Shown here piece by piece: positions 42,291 through 56,749 of a DNA stretch of 64,000 bases. The translations under genes and the position numbers were made by a program. This DNA comes from Burkholderiales bacterium (GTDB lineage Bacteria; Pseudomonadota; Gammaproteobacteria; Burkholderiales; Burkholderiaceae_C): the NCBI GenBank assembly GCA_016191525.1, contig JACPOK010000016.1, positions 1 to 64,000 on the forward strand, in the 5' to 3' direction. A model generated the notes under the pieces. It worked only from the letters and a program-made list of their open reading frames with translations, had not been told where the DNA came from and did not search any database. Numbering within the stretch: position 1 is the first letter of the stretch; each line of letters begins with the position of its first letter.

Positions 42291-43199
42291 GGCGGCGGCA
42301 TTGCGGCCGTCCCGCAGCTGCCGCTCTTCCTCCACCGCCCGGGCGCAGCCCGCCGCGTAGAGCAGCACGGCGGCAGAGAAATAGATCCACATCAGCAGCA
42401 CCACCAGCGAGCCCGCCGCGCCATAGGCTGAAACCACGGCCGCCGTGGACAGGTAGACGGCCAGCAGGTGGCGCCCGACCGTGAACAGCGTGGCGCCGAC
42501 GAATGCGCCCAGCACCAGGTAGCGCATGCCGGGCTTGGGGCCCGCGCTCATGCGCATCAGGCCGAAGAAAAGCGCAGCGCAGATGAAGAAGGCGACGATT
42601 TCATTGAGCACCAGCAGCACTTGCTCCACCGGCAGCCGGGTGCCGGCCCAGCCGGCGAACAGGTTCAGCAGGGTGGAGATGGCCAGCGACACCAGCAGCA
42701 GGAAACCGAAGGCCAGCACATAGGCCACACCGCGCAGGCGCAGCGAGGCACCGTGCCACCACTGCTGCCGGGCCGCGGCCGGCTTGCCCTGCAGCCACAG
42801 GCGCTCGAACGCTTCCTGCAGTTCGCTGAACACATTGGTGGCGCCGAACAGCAGCACCGCGAAGCCGGCCAGCGAAGCGAGCAGGCCATCGGCCGGCTCC
42901 TTCGCGCTGGACAGTGCCTGGCGGATCAGGGCGCCGCCCTGGTCCCCGACGATGGTGGCGATCTGCGCGACCAGGCCGCGCTGCAAGGCGTCGCGGTCGA
43001 TCCACCAGCCCAGCACCGCCACCAGCACGATCAGCAGCGGCGCCAGGCTGAGGATGCCGTAGAACGACATCGCGGCGCTCATGCGCATGCCGCCGGCCTC
43101 GTTCCACAGCTGCGCGGCGCGCACCAGCGGGTAGGCCGGGCGAAACGCATTGAGCAGCGGGGCGGGGATGCGCGACGACAGCGATGAAAGGGATGCCAT
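42222..43199 (-). CDS. YihY/BrkB family inner membrane protein
   Basis: A 325-residue membrane protein with six hydrophobic segments, of the family once called ribonuclease BN (not a nuclease in fact). The signature AAMSFYGILSLAPLLIVLVAVL and FGATNVFSELQEAFERLW, then YGAAGSLVVLLMWIYFSAAVLLYAAGC, is clear. The start ATG at 43199 is preferred to a GTG six bases upstream. The hydrophilic C-terminal tail overlaps the MFS gene. The 3' genes face each other. Confidence 0.88.
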   Translation of the reverse strand: MASLSSLSSRIPAPLLNAFRPAYPLVRAAQLWNEAGGMRMSAAMSFYGILSLAPLLIVLVAVLGWWIDRDALQRGLVAQIATIVGDQGGALIRQALSSAKEPADGLLASLAGFAVLLFGATNVFSELQEAFERLWLQGKPAAARQQWWHGASLRLRGVAYVLAFGFLLLVSLAISTLLNLFAGWAGTRLPVEQVLLVLNEIVAFFICAALFFGLMRMSAGPKPGMRYLVLGAFVGATLFTVGRHLLAVYLSTAAVVSAYGAAGSLVVLLMWIYFSAAVLLYAAGCARAVEEERQLRDGRNAAASGRGQGAPLGRDESDDRDHARA

Positions 43200-43272
43200 C
43201 GGCACAGCCTAGCGATCGCAGAGCCCGCGGCCATAGGCCCGGCGCGAAGTCCCGCGTAGGCGAAAGCCGACG

Positions 43273-45996
<2,724 letters not shown>

Positions 45997-46133
45997 GCGG
46001 CTCACCTTTGTCACCGGCCGGGCCGGTTGTTGATTGCGGGTGAGCGCCGTTGGGGTCACTCAAGCCTGACGGCCTTAAGGCATTTGCCTGTAGCCGCTGC
46101 AGCGCTCCTTGAGTTAGGATGATTTTAAACGCT

Positions 46134-46733
46134 ATGTTCAACAGGATCTTTGGAAAAAAGCCCGACGATGCGCCCGAGTCCCGCATTTCCGCCCAGCGGA
46201 TGCGCACGATAGAGGGTTCATCGGCCGCCGACCGCGCCGCCGAAATGCTTTCGGCGCCCAGCGCGGCGCTGAAACTGAGCCACGAGGAAGCCCGGGCCGT
46301 GGTGGCCTACATGCGGCCGCACAAGATCGCCGAAGGCACCCGCTTCATCAAGGAAGGCGATACCGCCAACACCGACTTCATGCTGCTGGTGCTGGACGGC
46401 GAGGTAACCATCGAGACCATCGTGGTCAGCCGCACCGAGCCGATCACGGTGACGGTGCTGGGACCGGGCAACCTGATCGGCGAGATGGGCCTGCTGGACG
46501 GCGAGCCCCGCTCGGCCTCCTGCACCGCCATGAGCGAGGTGCGCTGCGCCATCCTTACCCGGGACGCGCTGAACCAGCTGCTGGCCGATGAGCCGCGCAC
46601 CGCCGCCAAGCTGATGATGTCGATCTCCCTGCGTATCGCCGAGCGCATGCGCGAAAGCCAGGACAAGCTGAAGATGTACGCGCAGCTGACCCAGGCGATG
46701 CAGGAAGAGATCAACGCGCTGATGCCCATCTGA
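46134..46733 (+). CDS. Cyclic-nucleotide-binding domain protein
   Basis: A 199-residue protein with a single cNMP-binding beta-barrel (about residues 55-170: HKIAEGTRFIKEGDTANTDF, GEMGLLDGEPRSASCTA with the family phosphate-binding motif). A C-terminal helix (MRESQDKLKMYAQLTQAM) follows. No DNA-binding HTH, kinase or channel part exists, so it may regulate a partner protein. An ATG 15 bases upstream (46119) is possible; I chose MFNRIFGKK as the usual start. It is divergent from metH-C. Confidence 0.82.
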   Translation: MFNRIFGKKPDDAPESRISAQRMRTIEGSSAADRAAEMLSAPSAALKLSHEEARAVVAYMRPHKIAEGTRFIKEGDTANTDFMLLVLDGEVTIETIVVSRTEPITVTVLGPGNLIGEMGLLDGEPRSASCTAMSEVRCAILTRDALNQLLADEPRTAAKLMMSISLRIAERMRESQDKLKMYAQLTQAMQEEINALMPI

Positions 46734-46746
46734 GGCCCTGCGGCTT

Positions 46747-47196
46747 TCAGATCGGCAGGTCGGCCTTTTTCAGCGTACGCAGCACGAAGCTGGACTTGCT
46801 GTGCCGGATGCCCTTGATCTTGTAAAGCCGCTCGCGCAGCAGCCGCTCATAGTCGCGCGTGTCGCGCACCGCCACCCGCAGCAGGTAGTCGTACTCGCCT
46901 GACACCAGGTAGGCCTCTATCACCTCGGGAATCGCGGCCAGGGTTTCGCCGAATTTCTCCAGCGTGTTGTCGGAGTGGCTGTCCAGGGTGACCTGCACCA
47001 GCACCGTGTCGCTCAAATCCAGCGCCTGGGCGTTCAGGCGCACTGTGTAACCCTCGATCACGCCGGCCTGCTCGAGCTTTTTGATGCGCTCCCAGCACGG
47101 CGAGGCGGACAGGCCCACCGCCAGGCCCACCTGCTGAAGGCTGGCGCGGGCATCGGCTTGCAATACCCTGAGGATTTTCCGATCAATGACGTCCAT
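46747..47196 (-). CDS. Lrp/AsnC family transcriptional regulator
   Basis: A 149-residue Lrp regulator. The HTH is DRKILRVLQADARASLQQVG followed by LSASPCWERIKKLEQAGVI, and the RAM ligand-binding domain has VLVQVTLDSHSDNTLEKF and YLVSGEYDYLLRVAVRDTRDYERLL. The C-terminus has IRHSKSSFVLRTLKKADLPI. It is convergent with the cyclic-nucleotide-binding gene. Amino-acid-responsive control of metabolism is typical; its targets are not visible here. Confidence 0.93.
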   Translation of the reverse strand: MDVIDRKILRVLQADARASLQQVGLAVGLSASPCWERIKKLEQAGVIEGYTVRLNAQALDLSDTVLVQVTLDSHSDNTLEKFGETLAAIPEVIEAYLVSGEYDYLLRVAVRDTRDYERLLRERLYKIKGIRHSKSSFVLRTLKKADLPI

Positions 47197-47460
47197 AGAG
47201 TTTAATTATCTGCCTTCACGTGCATGACAGCATGATTTTCTGCGTTTCTCCACTCGCACCGAAATTTCAGCACGTATTTCCGGCTCTTGCCGCCCATACT
47301 TGGATGCACGGACGGTGGCGCTTACCGGTGCCGCCGGGCTGACAAGGTGCCAGCAGGTTATCGCCTGCTGGCCAACCTGGTCTATACAAAAGTTCAAAAC
47401 TGATTGCAGAAATTACGATTTGTCACTAAATTCGAGGCCCTAAGTTTTACGGAGGCTTCC
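47197..47460. promoter_or_regulatory. Intergenic region with a hairpin ahead of the VCBS gene
   Basis: A 264-base gene-free region. GCCAGCAGG (47349-47357) and CCTGCTGGC (47364-47372) form a perfect 9-base stem with the loop TTATCG. No T run follows, so it may be an operator rather than a terminator. The VCBS gene has GGAGG at 47451-47455. AT-rich sequence between 47400 and 47445 may hold its promoter. Confidence 0.45.
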
Positions 47461-50400
47461 ATGACGACAAATCACAAGGCGACCATGTCCGGCGATACGC
47501 GGGGCACCCTGCAGGAAGACGGCTGCACCAACATTGCGCGAGGCGACCTGGACGTCAAGGATGCGGACAAGGGCGAAGCACAGGTTCAGGCCATCGCCAG
47601 CAAGGCGGGCAAGTACGGAAAGTTCAGCATCAGCGCCGATGGCAACTGGACTTATGTGCTGGACAACGGCCTGGCCGCCACGCAGGCGCTGGGCGAAGGC
47701 AGGAAAGTCACCGAGAGCTTCGTCGTCCTGAGCAAGGACGGCACGGCCAGCCAGACCGTGGTGGTCACGATCAATGGCGAAAATGACCAGGGCCACATCA
47801 GCGGTACCGCCACCGGGAGCGTGAAGGAGGGCTTGGCCGTCAATACCGCCACCGGCAAGCTGGTGGTGACTGACGCGGACACAGGCGAAGCCGCCATGCT
47901 CGCGGTGAACGGCAAGGCCGGCAGTTACGGCGTGTTCAGCCTGGCCGAGGACGGCAGCTGGACCTACACCCTGGACAACGGCAACAGCTCGGTGCAAAAG
48001 CTGGCCGAGGGCGCCACCCTGACCGAGCGCTTCACGGTTTACTCCAGGGACGCGGGCGGCGATTGCGACCGGACTTCCAAGACCATCGTCGTCACGATCG
48101 TGGGCACCAACGATGCCGCCGTGGTGGGCGGCAAGACCTCCGGCGCCGTGGCTGAAGACGGCGTCCTGGCGGCGTCGGGCCAGATGACGGTCAAGGACAT
48201 CGAGGCCGGCCAGGCATCCTTCGTCGCACAGAAGAACGTGGCCACGGCTTTCGGAACGTTCAGCCTCGGCACCGACGGCAAGTGGACCTATGCACTGGAC
48301 AACAACAAGTCCGGAGTCCAGGCGCTGGGGGCCGGCGAGACCGCGTTGGACACCATCACCGTCAAGACCAAGGACGGCACCAGCCAGCTCATCACCATCA
48401 CGGTCACCGGCGCCAATGACGCGGCCTCCATCAGCGGCCCGGCCAGCGGCAGTGTCGCGGAGAATGGCACACAGACAGCTTCCGGCCTGCTGGCCGTGAC
48501 CGACCGCGACCACGGCCAGGCGCAATTCCAGCCGCTGGCGGACGTGGCGGGCACTTACGGCAGCTTCAGCATCACCGCCGCGGGGCAGTGGAACTATGTG
48601 CTGGATGCCGCCGATGCGGACTTGGTAGCGCTGAACTCGGGAGAGGCGCGCACCGAAAGCTTCACCGTCCGCAGCAGCGACGGCACTGCAAGCAAGACCG
48701 TGATTATCAACGTCGCCGGTGACGGCGCGCCCGGACCGGTGCTGAACAACGATCCTGCCGCGGCGCGGGGCGCCGTGGTGGAAGACGGCAGCGCGCTTGC
48801 GGGCGGCCAATTGAGCGCGGCGGGCCTGGCCGGGGCAACCGCACCCTGGAGCCTGGTGGGCGGCGGTGCCGGCCAGTACGGCACGCTGACGCTGGATGCG
48901 GCCACCGGCGCCTGGAGCTATGCCCTGGACAACAGCGCTGCCCAGGTGCAGGCGCTGAACGCGAACGACGTGCGCACCGAGAGCTTCATCGCCCGGGCCA
49001 CGGATTCACATGGCCAGTTCGTCGAGCAGGCCGTGGTCGTAACGGTCAGTGGCGCCAACGACGCGGCCACGATTTCCGGCAACGCTACCGGCGGCGTTGC
49101 CGAAAACGGGGCGGCAAGCGCCAGCGGCCATCTCGCCATCTCGGATGTGGACCAGGGCCAGGCCGCCTTCCAGGCGGTCAATCACGTGGCCGGCACCTAC
49201 GGCAGCTTCAGCATCACCGAGCAGGGAAACTGGACCTACGCCCTGGATGCATCGGACCCCGACCTCGTCGCGCTCAACACGGGCGACGTCCGCACCGACG
49301 CGTTCACCGTCCTGAGCAGCGACGGCACCGCCAGCAAGCTCGTGTCCATCAGCGTGGCCGGTGACGGCGGCAGGCCCGTGGCCACCGACGACACCGTCCT
49401 TCCCGTCGTGCTGACCTTCGAGCCGGGGAGCTACACCTCCACGCGCGACCACAGCAACGACGGCTATGGCTTTGCCGGGGACCAGGAGGGACTCATCATC
49501 ACCAGCGAGGGGTTCCAGCTGGCACGCAGCGGCACGCCGGGCGCTGGGTACGGCGCGTTCGTGGGCCCCGCGGGCTCCACGACCGTTGCGTACAGCTACG
49601 GGCGCATGGAGATCCAGCCGGCGGACATGGCGCTCACCCGCGCCGATGGCGGCGCTTTCTCGCTCCTGTCGTCCAACATCCTTTCGGATGTCAACACCAA
49701 CTTCAACGCTTCGTCCTACTGGGGCACCATGGGCCACGCCACCGTAGTGGGCTACCTGCACGGCCAGCAAGTGGCCGTGCAGGCGCTGGATGCGCCAAAC
49801 TTCCGGCTGGACAACAGCAACGTGGCCAGCTTCACCGACGCTGCCTGGCAGGGAGTTGACCGGGTGGTCTTCCACATGGAGGTGAACGTCGACTTCGACA
49901 ACTACTTCACCATGGCCAACATCCTTGACGACATCACGCTGCAACGCGATGTCGCGCACACGGTGGACATCAATGTTCTGGCCAACGATGCGCCGCACGC
50001 AGCGGGCGATACGCTTTCCGTCGCCAGCTTTTCCGCCACCAGCGCCCGCGGCGCGGCCATCACGCTCAACGCGGACGGCAGCCTGCACTACGATCCGCGC
50101 GGCTCGGCGCAGCTGCAGGCCCTCAGCCTTCGCGAGACGGTCACCGACACCTTTACCTACGCGGTGAAGGACCAGAACGGCGTCACGAGCAACATCGCCA
50201 CGGCGTCGATAACGGTGGTGGGCGACAACCACGCCCCAGTCGCGCACGCGGACAGCGTCACGGTCACGGGCACGCCGCGCGCGGCCGCGCCCGCAGGCTT
50301 CATCTACAACCCGGACAACGGCCACTACTACGCGATGACGAACGACTTCGTCTTCGGCTTCGGCAGCTGGCCGAGCATGCAGAACATCGCGGGCCAGGTG

Positions 50401-51030
50401 GGCGGCTATCTCGCGACCATTACCTCGGCGCAGGAAAATGCCTTCGTTCAGGAGCATGTGCTGCGGGGGCAGCAGGGCTACATCGGCGCCGTCTACGAGC
50501 CTGCGGGTGCGGACGGAACGCAAGGCCGCTGGGTATGGGCCGGCGGACCGGAGGCCGGGACCGGAATCTGGAGCGGCGGCGCACCCGTGGGCGGCGCCTT
50601 CAGCAACTGGTCATCCGCGCCGCAGGGTGATGCCAGCACGCCGTACGGCACGCTGATCAATCCGTCGACGGGAGATTGGAGCGTCTACTATGCCGCGCAG
50701 CTGGGTGTCGTTGAAATCGGCGGCCGGCCGGGTGATCCGGACCAATCCGCTTTCTCCGCAATCGATGTCGCGGTACTGGCCAACGACACGGACCCGGACC
50801 AGGGCGCCCACCTCGCGGTCACGCAGCTCCAGGTGCTGAGCGCCTTTGGCGCCAATGTCTCCCTCAACGCCAACGGAACGGTGCACTACGACCCCACGCA
50901 TTCGGCGCAGGTGAACGCGCTGGCGGCGGGACAATCGGTGACGGACACCTTCAGCTATCGCGCCATGGATGAATACGGAGCGCTCAGCGCGCTGGCAACG
51001 GTATCCGTCGTCCTGGTCGGCGCGGCCTGA
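47461..51030 (+). CDS. Large VCBS-repeat protein with a lectin-like domain
   Basis: A 1189-residue putative surface or secreted protein. Six VCBS repeats of about 100 residues run from residue 10 to about 640; each has the pattern AGxYGxFSI-DGxWTYxLDN-ES F-DGTAS-VVTINGxND (for example GKFSISADGNWTYVLDNG). Residues about 650-810 are a separate beta domain (FEPGSYTSTRDHSNDGYGFAG), then an Ig-like domain, then a C-type lectin-like segment (GGYLATITSAQENAFVQEH, RWVWAGGPEAGTGIW), then a last Ig-like domain. The ATG at 47461 has GGAGG. No signal peptide and no RTX tail is visible, so the export route is unclear. Adhesion is likely. Confidence 0.87.
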   Translation: MTTNHKATMSGDTRGTLQEDGCTNIARGDLDVKDADKGEAQVQAIASKAGKYGKFSISADGNWTYVLDNGLAATQALGEGRKVTESFVVLSKDGTASQTVVVTINGENDQGHISGTATGSVKEGLAVNTATGKLVVTDADTGEAAMLAVNGKAGSYGVFSLAEDGSWTYTLDNGNSSVQKLAEGATLTERFTVYSRDAGGDCDRTSKTIVVTIVGTNDAAVVGGKTSGAVAEDGVLAASGQMTVKDIEAGQASFVAQKNVATAFGTFSLGTDGKWTYALDNNKSGVQALGAGETALDTITVKTKDGTSQLITITVTGANDAASISGPASGSVAENGTQTASGLLAVTDRDHGQAQFQPLADVAGTYGSFSITAAGQWNYVLDAADADLVALNSGEARTESFTVRSSDGTASKTVIINVAGDGAPGPVLNNDPAAARGAVVEDGSALAGGQLSAAGLAGATAPWSLVGGGAGQYGTLTLDAATGAWSYALDNSAAQVQALNANDVRTESFIARATDSHGQFVEQAVVVTVSGANDAATISGNATGGVAENGAASASGHLAISDVDQGQAAFQAVNHVAGTYGSFSITEQGNWTYALDASDPDLVALNTGDVRTDAFTVLSSDGTASKLVSISVAGDGGRPVATDDTVLPVVLTFEPGSYTSTRDHSNDGYGFAGDQEGLIITSEGFQLARSGTPGAGYGAFVGPAGSTTVAYSYGRMEIQPADMALTRADGGAFSLLSSNILSDVNTNFNASSYWGTMGHATVVGYLHGQQVAVQALDAPNFRLDNSNVASFTDAAWQGVDRVVFHMEVNVDFDNYFTMANILDDITLQRDVAHTVDINVLANDAPHAAGDTLSVASFSATSARGAAITLNADGSLHYDPRGSAQLQALSLRETVTDTFTYAVKDQNGVTSNIATASITVVGDNHAPVAHADSVTVTGTPRAAAPAGFIYNPDNGHYYAMTNDFVFGFGSWPSMQNIAGQVGGYLATITSAQENAFVQEHVLRGQQGYIGAVYEPAGADGTQGRWVWAGGPEAGTGIWSGGAPVGGAFSNWSSAPQGDASTPYGTLINPSTGDWSVYYAAQLGVVEIGGRPGDPDQSAFSAIDVAVLANDTDPDQGAHLAVTQLQVLSAFGANVSLNANGTVHYDPTHSAQVNALAAGQSVTDTFSYRAMDEYGALSALATVSVVLVGAA

Positions 51031-51033
51031 CCC

Positions 51034-51303
51034 TCAAGGCGGGGCCAGGTCGGCCCCGGTCGTGCGGCGGGCGTCCGCCAGGACCGTCGCGAGCAACTGG
51101 GCCAGCGTCGTCTTCATGTGGGCGCGCTGGTCGTCGCTGAGCAGGAACTGCAGCGTCACGTCGTCCAGCTGGGGCACCAGCAGCTTGAGCCGCTGCACGG
51201 CCTCGGGGTTCTCCGCCAGCAGGAAGCCGACCACCAGGCGCATGGCCTTGGCCTCGGCGTCCAGCTTCATCACCGCATTGACCAGCTCTTCCTGCGGGCT
51301 CAT
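51034..51303 (-). CDS. Small hypothetical protein behind metH-N
   Basis: An 89-residue helical protein ([20 protein letters not shown] then [20 protein letters not shown]). The ATG at 51303 shares one base with the stop codon of the metH homocysteine-module gene (TGATG), which argues that it is translated with it. It has no membrane segment. I do not recognise a family. It may be an accessory of the split methionine synthase or an unrelated rider. Confidence 0.7.
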   Translation of the reverse strand: MSPQEELVNAVMKLDAEAKAMRLVVGFLLAENPEAVQRLKLLVPQLDDVTLQFLLSDDQRAHMKTTLAQLLATVLADARRTTGADLAPP

Positions 51304-52352
51304 CACGCGGCTTCCTTGTAGAAAAACTCGCGCCGCAGCGAGCGCGCGGCCAGCGGCTGCACCGCCTCGCGGATGGCGCCAATGTGGTCGGGCGTGGTGC
51401 CGCAGCAGCCGCCCACGACGTTGACCAGCCCCTCGGCCGCGAACTCGCGCAGCAGGCGCGCGGTGACGTCAGGCGTTTCGTCAAAGCCGGTTTCGCTCAT
51501 GGGATTGGGCAGGCCGGCGTTGGGGTAGCAGCTGATGAACGTATCCGGGGCCACGCGGGCCAGTTCCTGGATATAGGGGCGCATCAGGGCCGCGCCCAGC
51601 GCGCAGTTCAGGCCGATGGCCAGCGGCTGCGCGTGGCGCACGCTGTACCAGAAGGCGGTGACGGTCTGGCCCGACAGGATGCGGCCCGAAGCGTCGGTGA
51701 CGGTGCCGCTGATGATGAGCGGCAGCCGCTGGCCCGATTTTTCAAAGTATTCGTCCACCGCGAACAGGGCCGCCTTGGCGTTGAGCGTGTCGAAGATGGT
51801 CTCGACCAGCAACAGGTCGGAACCGCCCTCGACCAGCGCCTCGGTCTGCTCGTAGTACGCGGCGCGCAGTTCCTCGAATGTGACGTTACGGGCGGCCGGG
51901 TCGTTCACGTCAGGGCTGATGCTGGCGGTCTTGGGGGTGGGGCCCAGGGCGCCGGCGACGAAGCGCGGCTTGTCGGGCGTGGCGTACTTGTCGCAGGCGG
52001 CCCGCGCGATCTTCGCGGATTCGAGGTTCATCTCGCGGGCCAGGTGGCCCAGGGCGTAGTCGTCCTGGGCGATGCTGGTGGCGCCGAAGGTGTTGGTCTC
52101 GATGATGTCGGCGCCGCAGGCCAGGTAGCCCTCGTGGATGTCGCGGATCACGTCGGGGCGCGTCAGGCTGAGCAGCTCGCCGTTGTTTTTCAGGTCCTTG
52201 CGGTGGTCCTTGAAGCGCTCGCCGCGGAAATCGGCTTCGGTCAGCTTGAAGCGCTGGATCATGGTGCCCATCGCGCCGTCGAGAATCGCGATGCGCTTTT
52301 CGAGGATGCCGGGCAGTGCCTGGCCGCGGGTGTAGGGGATGGGCTGTTTCAT
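51303..52352 (-). CDS. metH: Methionine synthase, homocysteine-binding module
   Basis: A 349-residue homocysteine S-methyltransferase domain, the first module of MetH as a separate protein. [16 protein letters not shown] opens the barrel, [16 protein letters not shown] follows, and the zinc ligands are Cys in GLNCALGA and the two in [11 protein letters not shown]. It must cooperate with the larger chain at 43273-45996, which supplies folate, cobalamin and reactivation modules. The two genes are about 5.3 kb apart, with four other genes between them. Confidence 0.93.
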   Translation of the reverse strand: MKQPIPYTRGQALPGILEKRIAILDGAMGTMIQRFKLTEADFRGERFKDHRKDLKNNGELLSLTRPDVIRDIHEGYLACGADIIETNTFGATSIAQDDYALGHLAREMNLESAKIARAACDKYATPDKPRFVAGALGPTPKTASISPDVNDPAARNVTFEELRAAYYEQTEALVEGGSDLLLVETIFDTLNAKAALFAVDEYFEKSGQRLPLIISGTVTDASGRILSGQTVTAFWYSVRHAQPLAIGLNCALGAALMRPYIQELARVAPDTFISCYPNAGLPNPMSETGFDETPDVTARLLREFAAEGLVNVVGGCCGTTPDHIGAIREAVQPLAARSLRREFFYKEAA

Positions 52353-52412
52353 GGTCGTCCAATTGTAGGAACAAAGCGTTGTTCATGTGGCATCCCGGAC
52401 AATAGGCTCACT

Positions 52413-54278
<1,866 letters not shown>

Positions 54279-54330
54279 TAGCTGCCTACGCACAGCTGGC
54301 GCGCCTCGCAGGCCTTTTCCCCTCTGAAGA

Positions 54331-56631
54331 CTACTGCAGGAAGCCGATGTTGCGGGCTTCCCGCACCTCGGGCTTGATGCGGTGCTCGGCCTCCAGCTGG
54401 TCGAGGAATTCGCCGGCGGTGAACTGCGCCTCCAGGATGTCCACCTGCCGCTTGACGGCGGCGAAGTCGCCGGGGCACAGCTGCTCCAGCCGCGCCAGCC
54501 GCGCACCGGCTTCGGATGTCAGCAGCGAGGCGTCGCCGGCCAGCGCCTCGGTCACGAACATCTTCTCGCGCTGCGGCGCGGTGAGCGGCTTGAACCGGAT
54601 CTTGAAGGTGAAGCGCCGCAGCGCCGCCTGGTCGATGCGGTCCATCAGGTTGGTGGTGCAGACAAAGATGCCGGCGAAGCGCTCCATGCCCTGCAGCATC
54701 TCGTTGACCTCGGTCACCTCGTAGGTGCGCTGCGCGCCGCGCCGGTCCTGCAGGAAGCTGTCGGCCTCGTCCAGCAGCAGCACGGCCTTCTCGTTCTCGG
54801 CCTCGCGGAACATGGCGGCCATGTTCTGCTCGGTCTCGCCGACGAACTTGCTCATCAGGTCGCTGGCCTGCTTGATGAGCAGCGGCCGCTCCAGGCTTTT
54901 GGCGATGTGCTCGGCCAGCGCGGTCTTGCCGGTGCCCGGCGCGCCGTAGAAGCACAGGCTGCCGTGGCCGCGGCTTTTCAGCGCCTGCACGATGCGCGGC
55001 ACCTCGAAGCGGGTTTCCACGTTCAGCATGTCCAGGTCGTAGGTGGTGACGCTGCGGCGCAGGCCGCTGTCCTGCGCGGGGTTGCCCAGCGCCTGGTCGG
55101 AGTTCTTCAGCTGGCGCTCGATCAGGCTTTCCATGCTGGCCTGCTCCGAGCGGGCCAGGCCGGCGAAGCGCACCGCGGTGCGGATCTGCGCGGGCGTCAG
55201 GCCCTTGCGTTCGGTGAGCTTGGCCACGAAGGCTTCCGACACGGCCACGCCGTCCAGCGTCTTGCGCACCAGGCCTTCGCGCGCGCCGGGCGGCGGCGAC
55301 TTCAGTTCCAGGTGGTAGGCAAAGCGGCGGCGGAAGGCCGGGTCGATCTGCTCGATGCGGTTGGTGACCCAGATGGTGGGCACCGCGTTGGATTCCAGGA
55401 TCTGGTTGACCCAGGCCTTGCCGCTGACGCTGCCGCTGCCGGGGGCCACAACCTGCTCGGCCCGCGCCATCAGCTGCGCGGCCTCGCTGGAGATCGGCGG
55501 GAACACGTCTTCCACTTCGTCAAACAGCAGCGCGGCCTGCGCGCTGCCCTTCAGGAACACCTGCGCGATCTGCAGCGACCGGTAGCGGTCGCGGCCGGAA
55601 AGTGAATTGCCGTCGCGGTCGGCGTATTCCACCTCGAACAATTCCAGCCCCGCCGCCTGCGCCACCACCTTGGCCAGCTCGGTCTTGCCGGTGCCGGGCG
55701 GGCCGTACAGCAGCACGTTAACGCCTGGCTCCTTTTGCGCGACGGCGTTGCGCAGCAGCGAGCACAGCACCTGCGCATCTTCCTCGGCGAAGGTGAAATC
55801 GGTGAGCGACAGCGCGCTCTTGGCCGAGGGCCGGGTGAACACCGCCATCAGCTCGTTCTGGTCGCGGTACTCGCGCATCAGCACCGGCGGCAGCTTTTCG
55901 CTGACCTTCATCAGGTCGGCCAGGTCGGTGATGTTGTGTTCGGAGATCAGGTTCTCCACCAGGCCGATGCGTTCCAGCCGCGAGCCGGCGCGCAGCGCCT
56001 CGCCCACCTCGGTGGCGTTGACGCCGGCGATCTCGGCGATGGCGGCATAGGCCTCGGGCGCGTTGTTGACCTTGAACTCCACCAGGATGCTGCGCAGGTC
56101 GCGCTGGTAGCGCGCCAGCGTGCCGTACAGCAGCAGCGCGCGCTCGGCCTTGTTCAGCTGCAGCAGGCCGGAGAGCGCGTCGATGTTTTTTTCCACCAGC
56201 GTGGAATGCTTCTTCAGCGCGTGCGTGAGCCAGTCGCCGGTGACGGCCAGCACCGACAGCAGGTCCTTGGGCTGGTCCTTGGCGTATTCGTCCAGGTAGA
56301 AAAAGAGCGTGCCCTCTTCGTAGGGGCCGCGCCAGACGCCGTGGCGGTCCAGGAAGTCGCGCGTGTCCAGCGATTCGTGGCCGCGCCAGAACTCGTTGTC
56401 CTTGCAGCGGCGGCCCAGGAACTCGCGCAGCCGGCCCAGCGCCGAGGCCGGCCACACCAGGTGGCGCCCGGCCAGCGAGAGCAGGCCGTTCAGGTCGCGC
56501 CGCACATTGAACTTGCCGCCCTGCTTGGCGGCCAGCGTCAACACGAAGTGCGAGCACATCAGGTCCAGCACCGGCGCGTCTTTCAACCCGGGTGAGGGAA
56601 GTACCTGCACATCGACCGAACGCTTGACCAT
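54331..56631 (-). CDS. Double AAA-type ATPase
   Basis: A 766-residue cytoplasmic protein with two AAA domains. The first P-loop is LLYGPPGTGKTELAK (about 306-320) with Walker B AALLFDEVEDVF. The second is FYGAPGTGKTALAEH (about 560-574) with VLLLDEADSFLQDR, and the arginine-finger stretch is IFVCTTNLMDRIDQAALRRF. Residues 1-290 are an unrecognised helical region. It belongs to a family of uncharacterised bacterial CbxX/VCP-like remodelling ATPases. A protein-remodelling role is inferred. Confidence 0.87.
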   Translation of the reverse strand: MVKRSVDVQVLPSPGLKDAPVLDLMCSHFVLTLAAKQGGKFNVRRDLNGLLSLAGRHLVWPASALGRLREFLGRRCKDNEFWRGHESLDTRDFLDRHGVWRGPYEEGTLFFYLDEYAKDQPKDLLSVLAVTGDWLTHALKKHSTLVEKNIDALSGLLQLNKAERALLLYGTLARYQRDLRSILVEFKVNNAPEAYAAIAEIAGVNATEVGEALRAGSRLERIGLVENLISEHNITDLADLMKVSEKLPPVLMREYRDQNELMAVFTRPSAKSALSLTDFTFAEEDAQVLCSLLRNAVAQKEPGVNVLLYGPPGTGKTELAKVVAQAAGLELFEVEYADRDGNSLSGRDRYRSLQIAQVFLKGSAQAALLFDEVEDVFPPISSEAAQLMARAEQVVAPGSGSVSGKAWVNQILESNAVPTIWVTNRIEQIDPAFRRRFAYHLELKSPPPGAREGLVRKTLDGVAVSEAFVAKLTERKGLTPAQIRTAVRFAGLARSEQASMESLIERQLKNSDQALGNPAQDSGLRRSVTTYDLDMLNVETRFEVPRIVQALKSRGHGSLCFYGAPGTGKTALAEHIAKSLERPLLIKQASDLMSKFVGETEQNMAAMFREAENEKAVLLLDEADSFLQDRRGAQRTYEVTEVNEMLQGMERFAGIFVCTTNLMDRIDQAALRRFTFKIRFKPLTAPQREKMFVTEALAGDASLLTSEAGARLARLEQLCPGDFAAVKRQVDILEAQFTAGEFLDQLEAEHRIKPEVREARNIGFLQ

Positions 56632-56749
56632 TGACAGCCCTCGTGAAAAGGTGGCTCGTCTTTACGATAACGCGAGTTGATGCTACATGGAAGACACTGA
56701 TTGTGGGGAAACCCCGCATTTCGGTTGTTTTCGCGCTGACAATCCCGCC

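Noticed and set aside
42222-43199. Ribonuclease BN annotation for the YihY-type gene
   Set aside because: That name came from a mistaken early assignment; the protein is a six-helix membrane protein without nuclease residues.
47461-49400. Periodic DNA similarity that could suggest a repeat array such as CRISPR
   Set aside because: The period is about 300 bases and coincides with VCBS protein repeats; no short identical repeats with unique spacers were seen.
49006-50523. A 505-codon minus frame inside the VCBS gene
   Set aside because: Antisense shadow of repetitive coding DNA without any family pattern.
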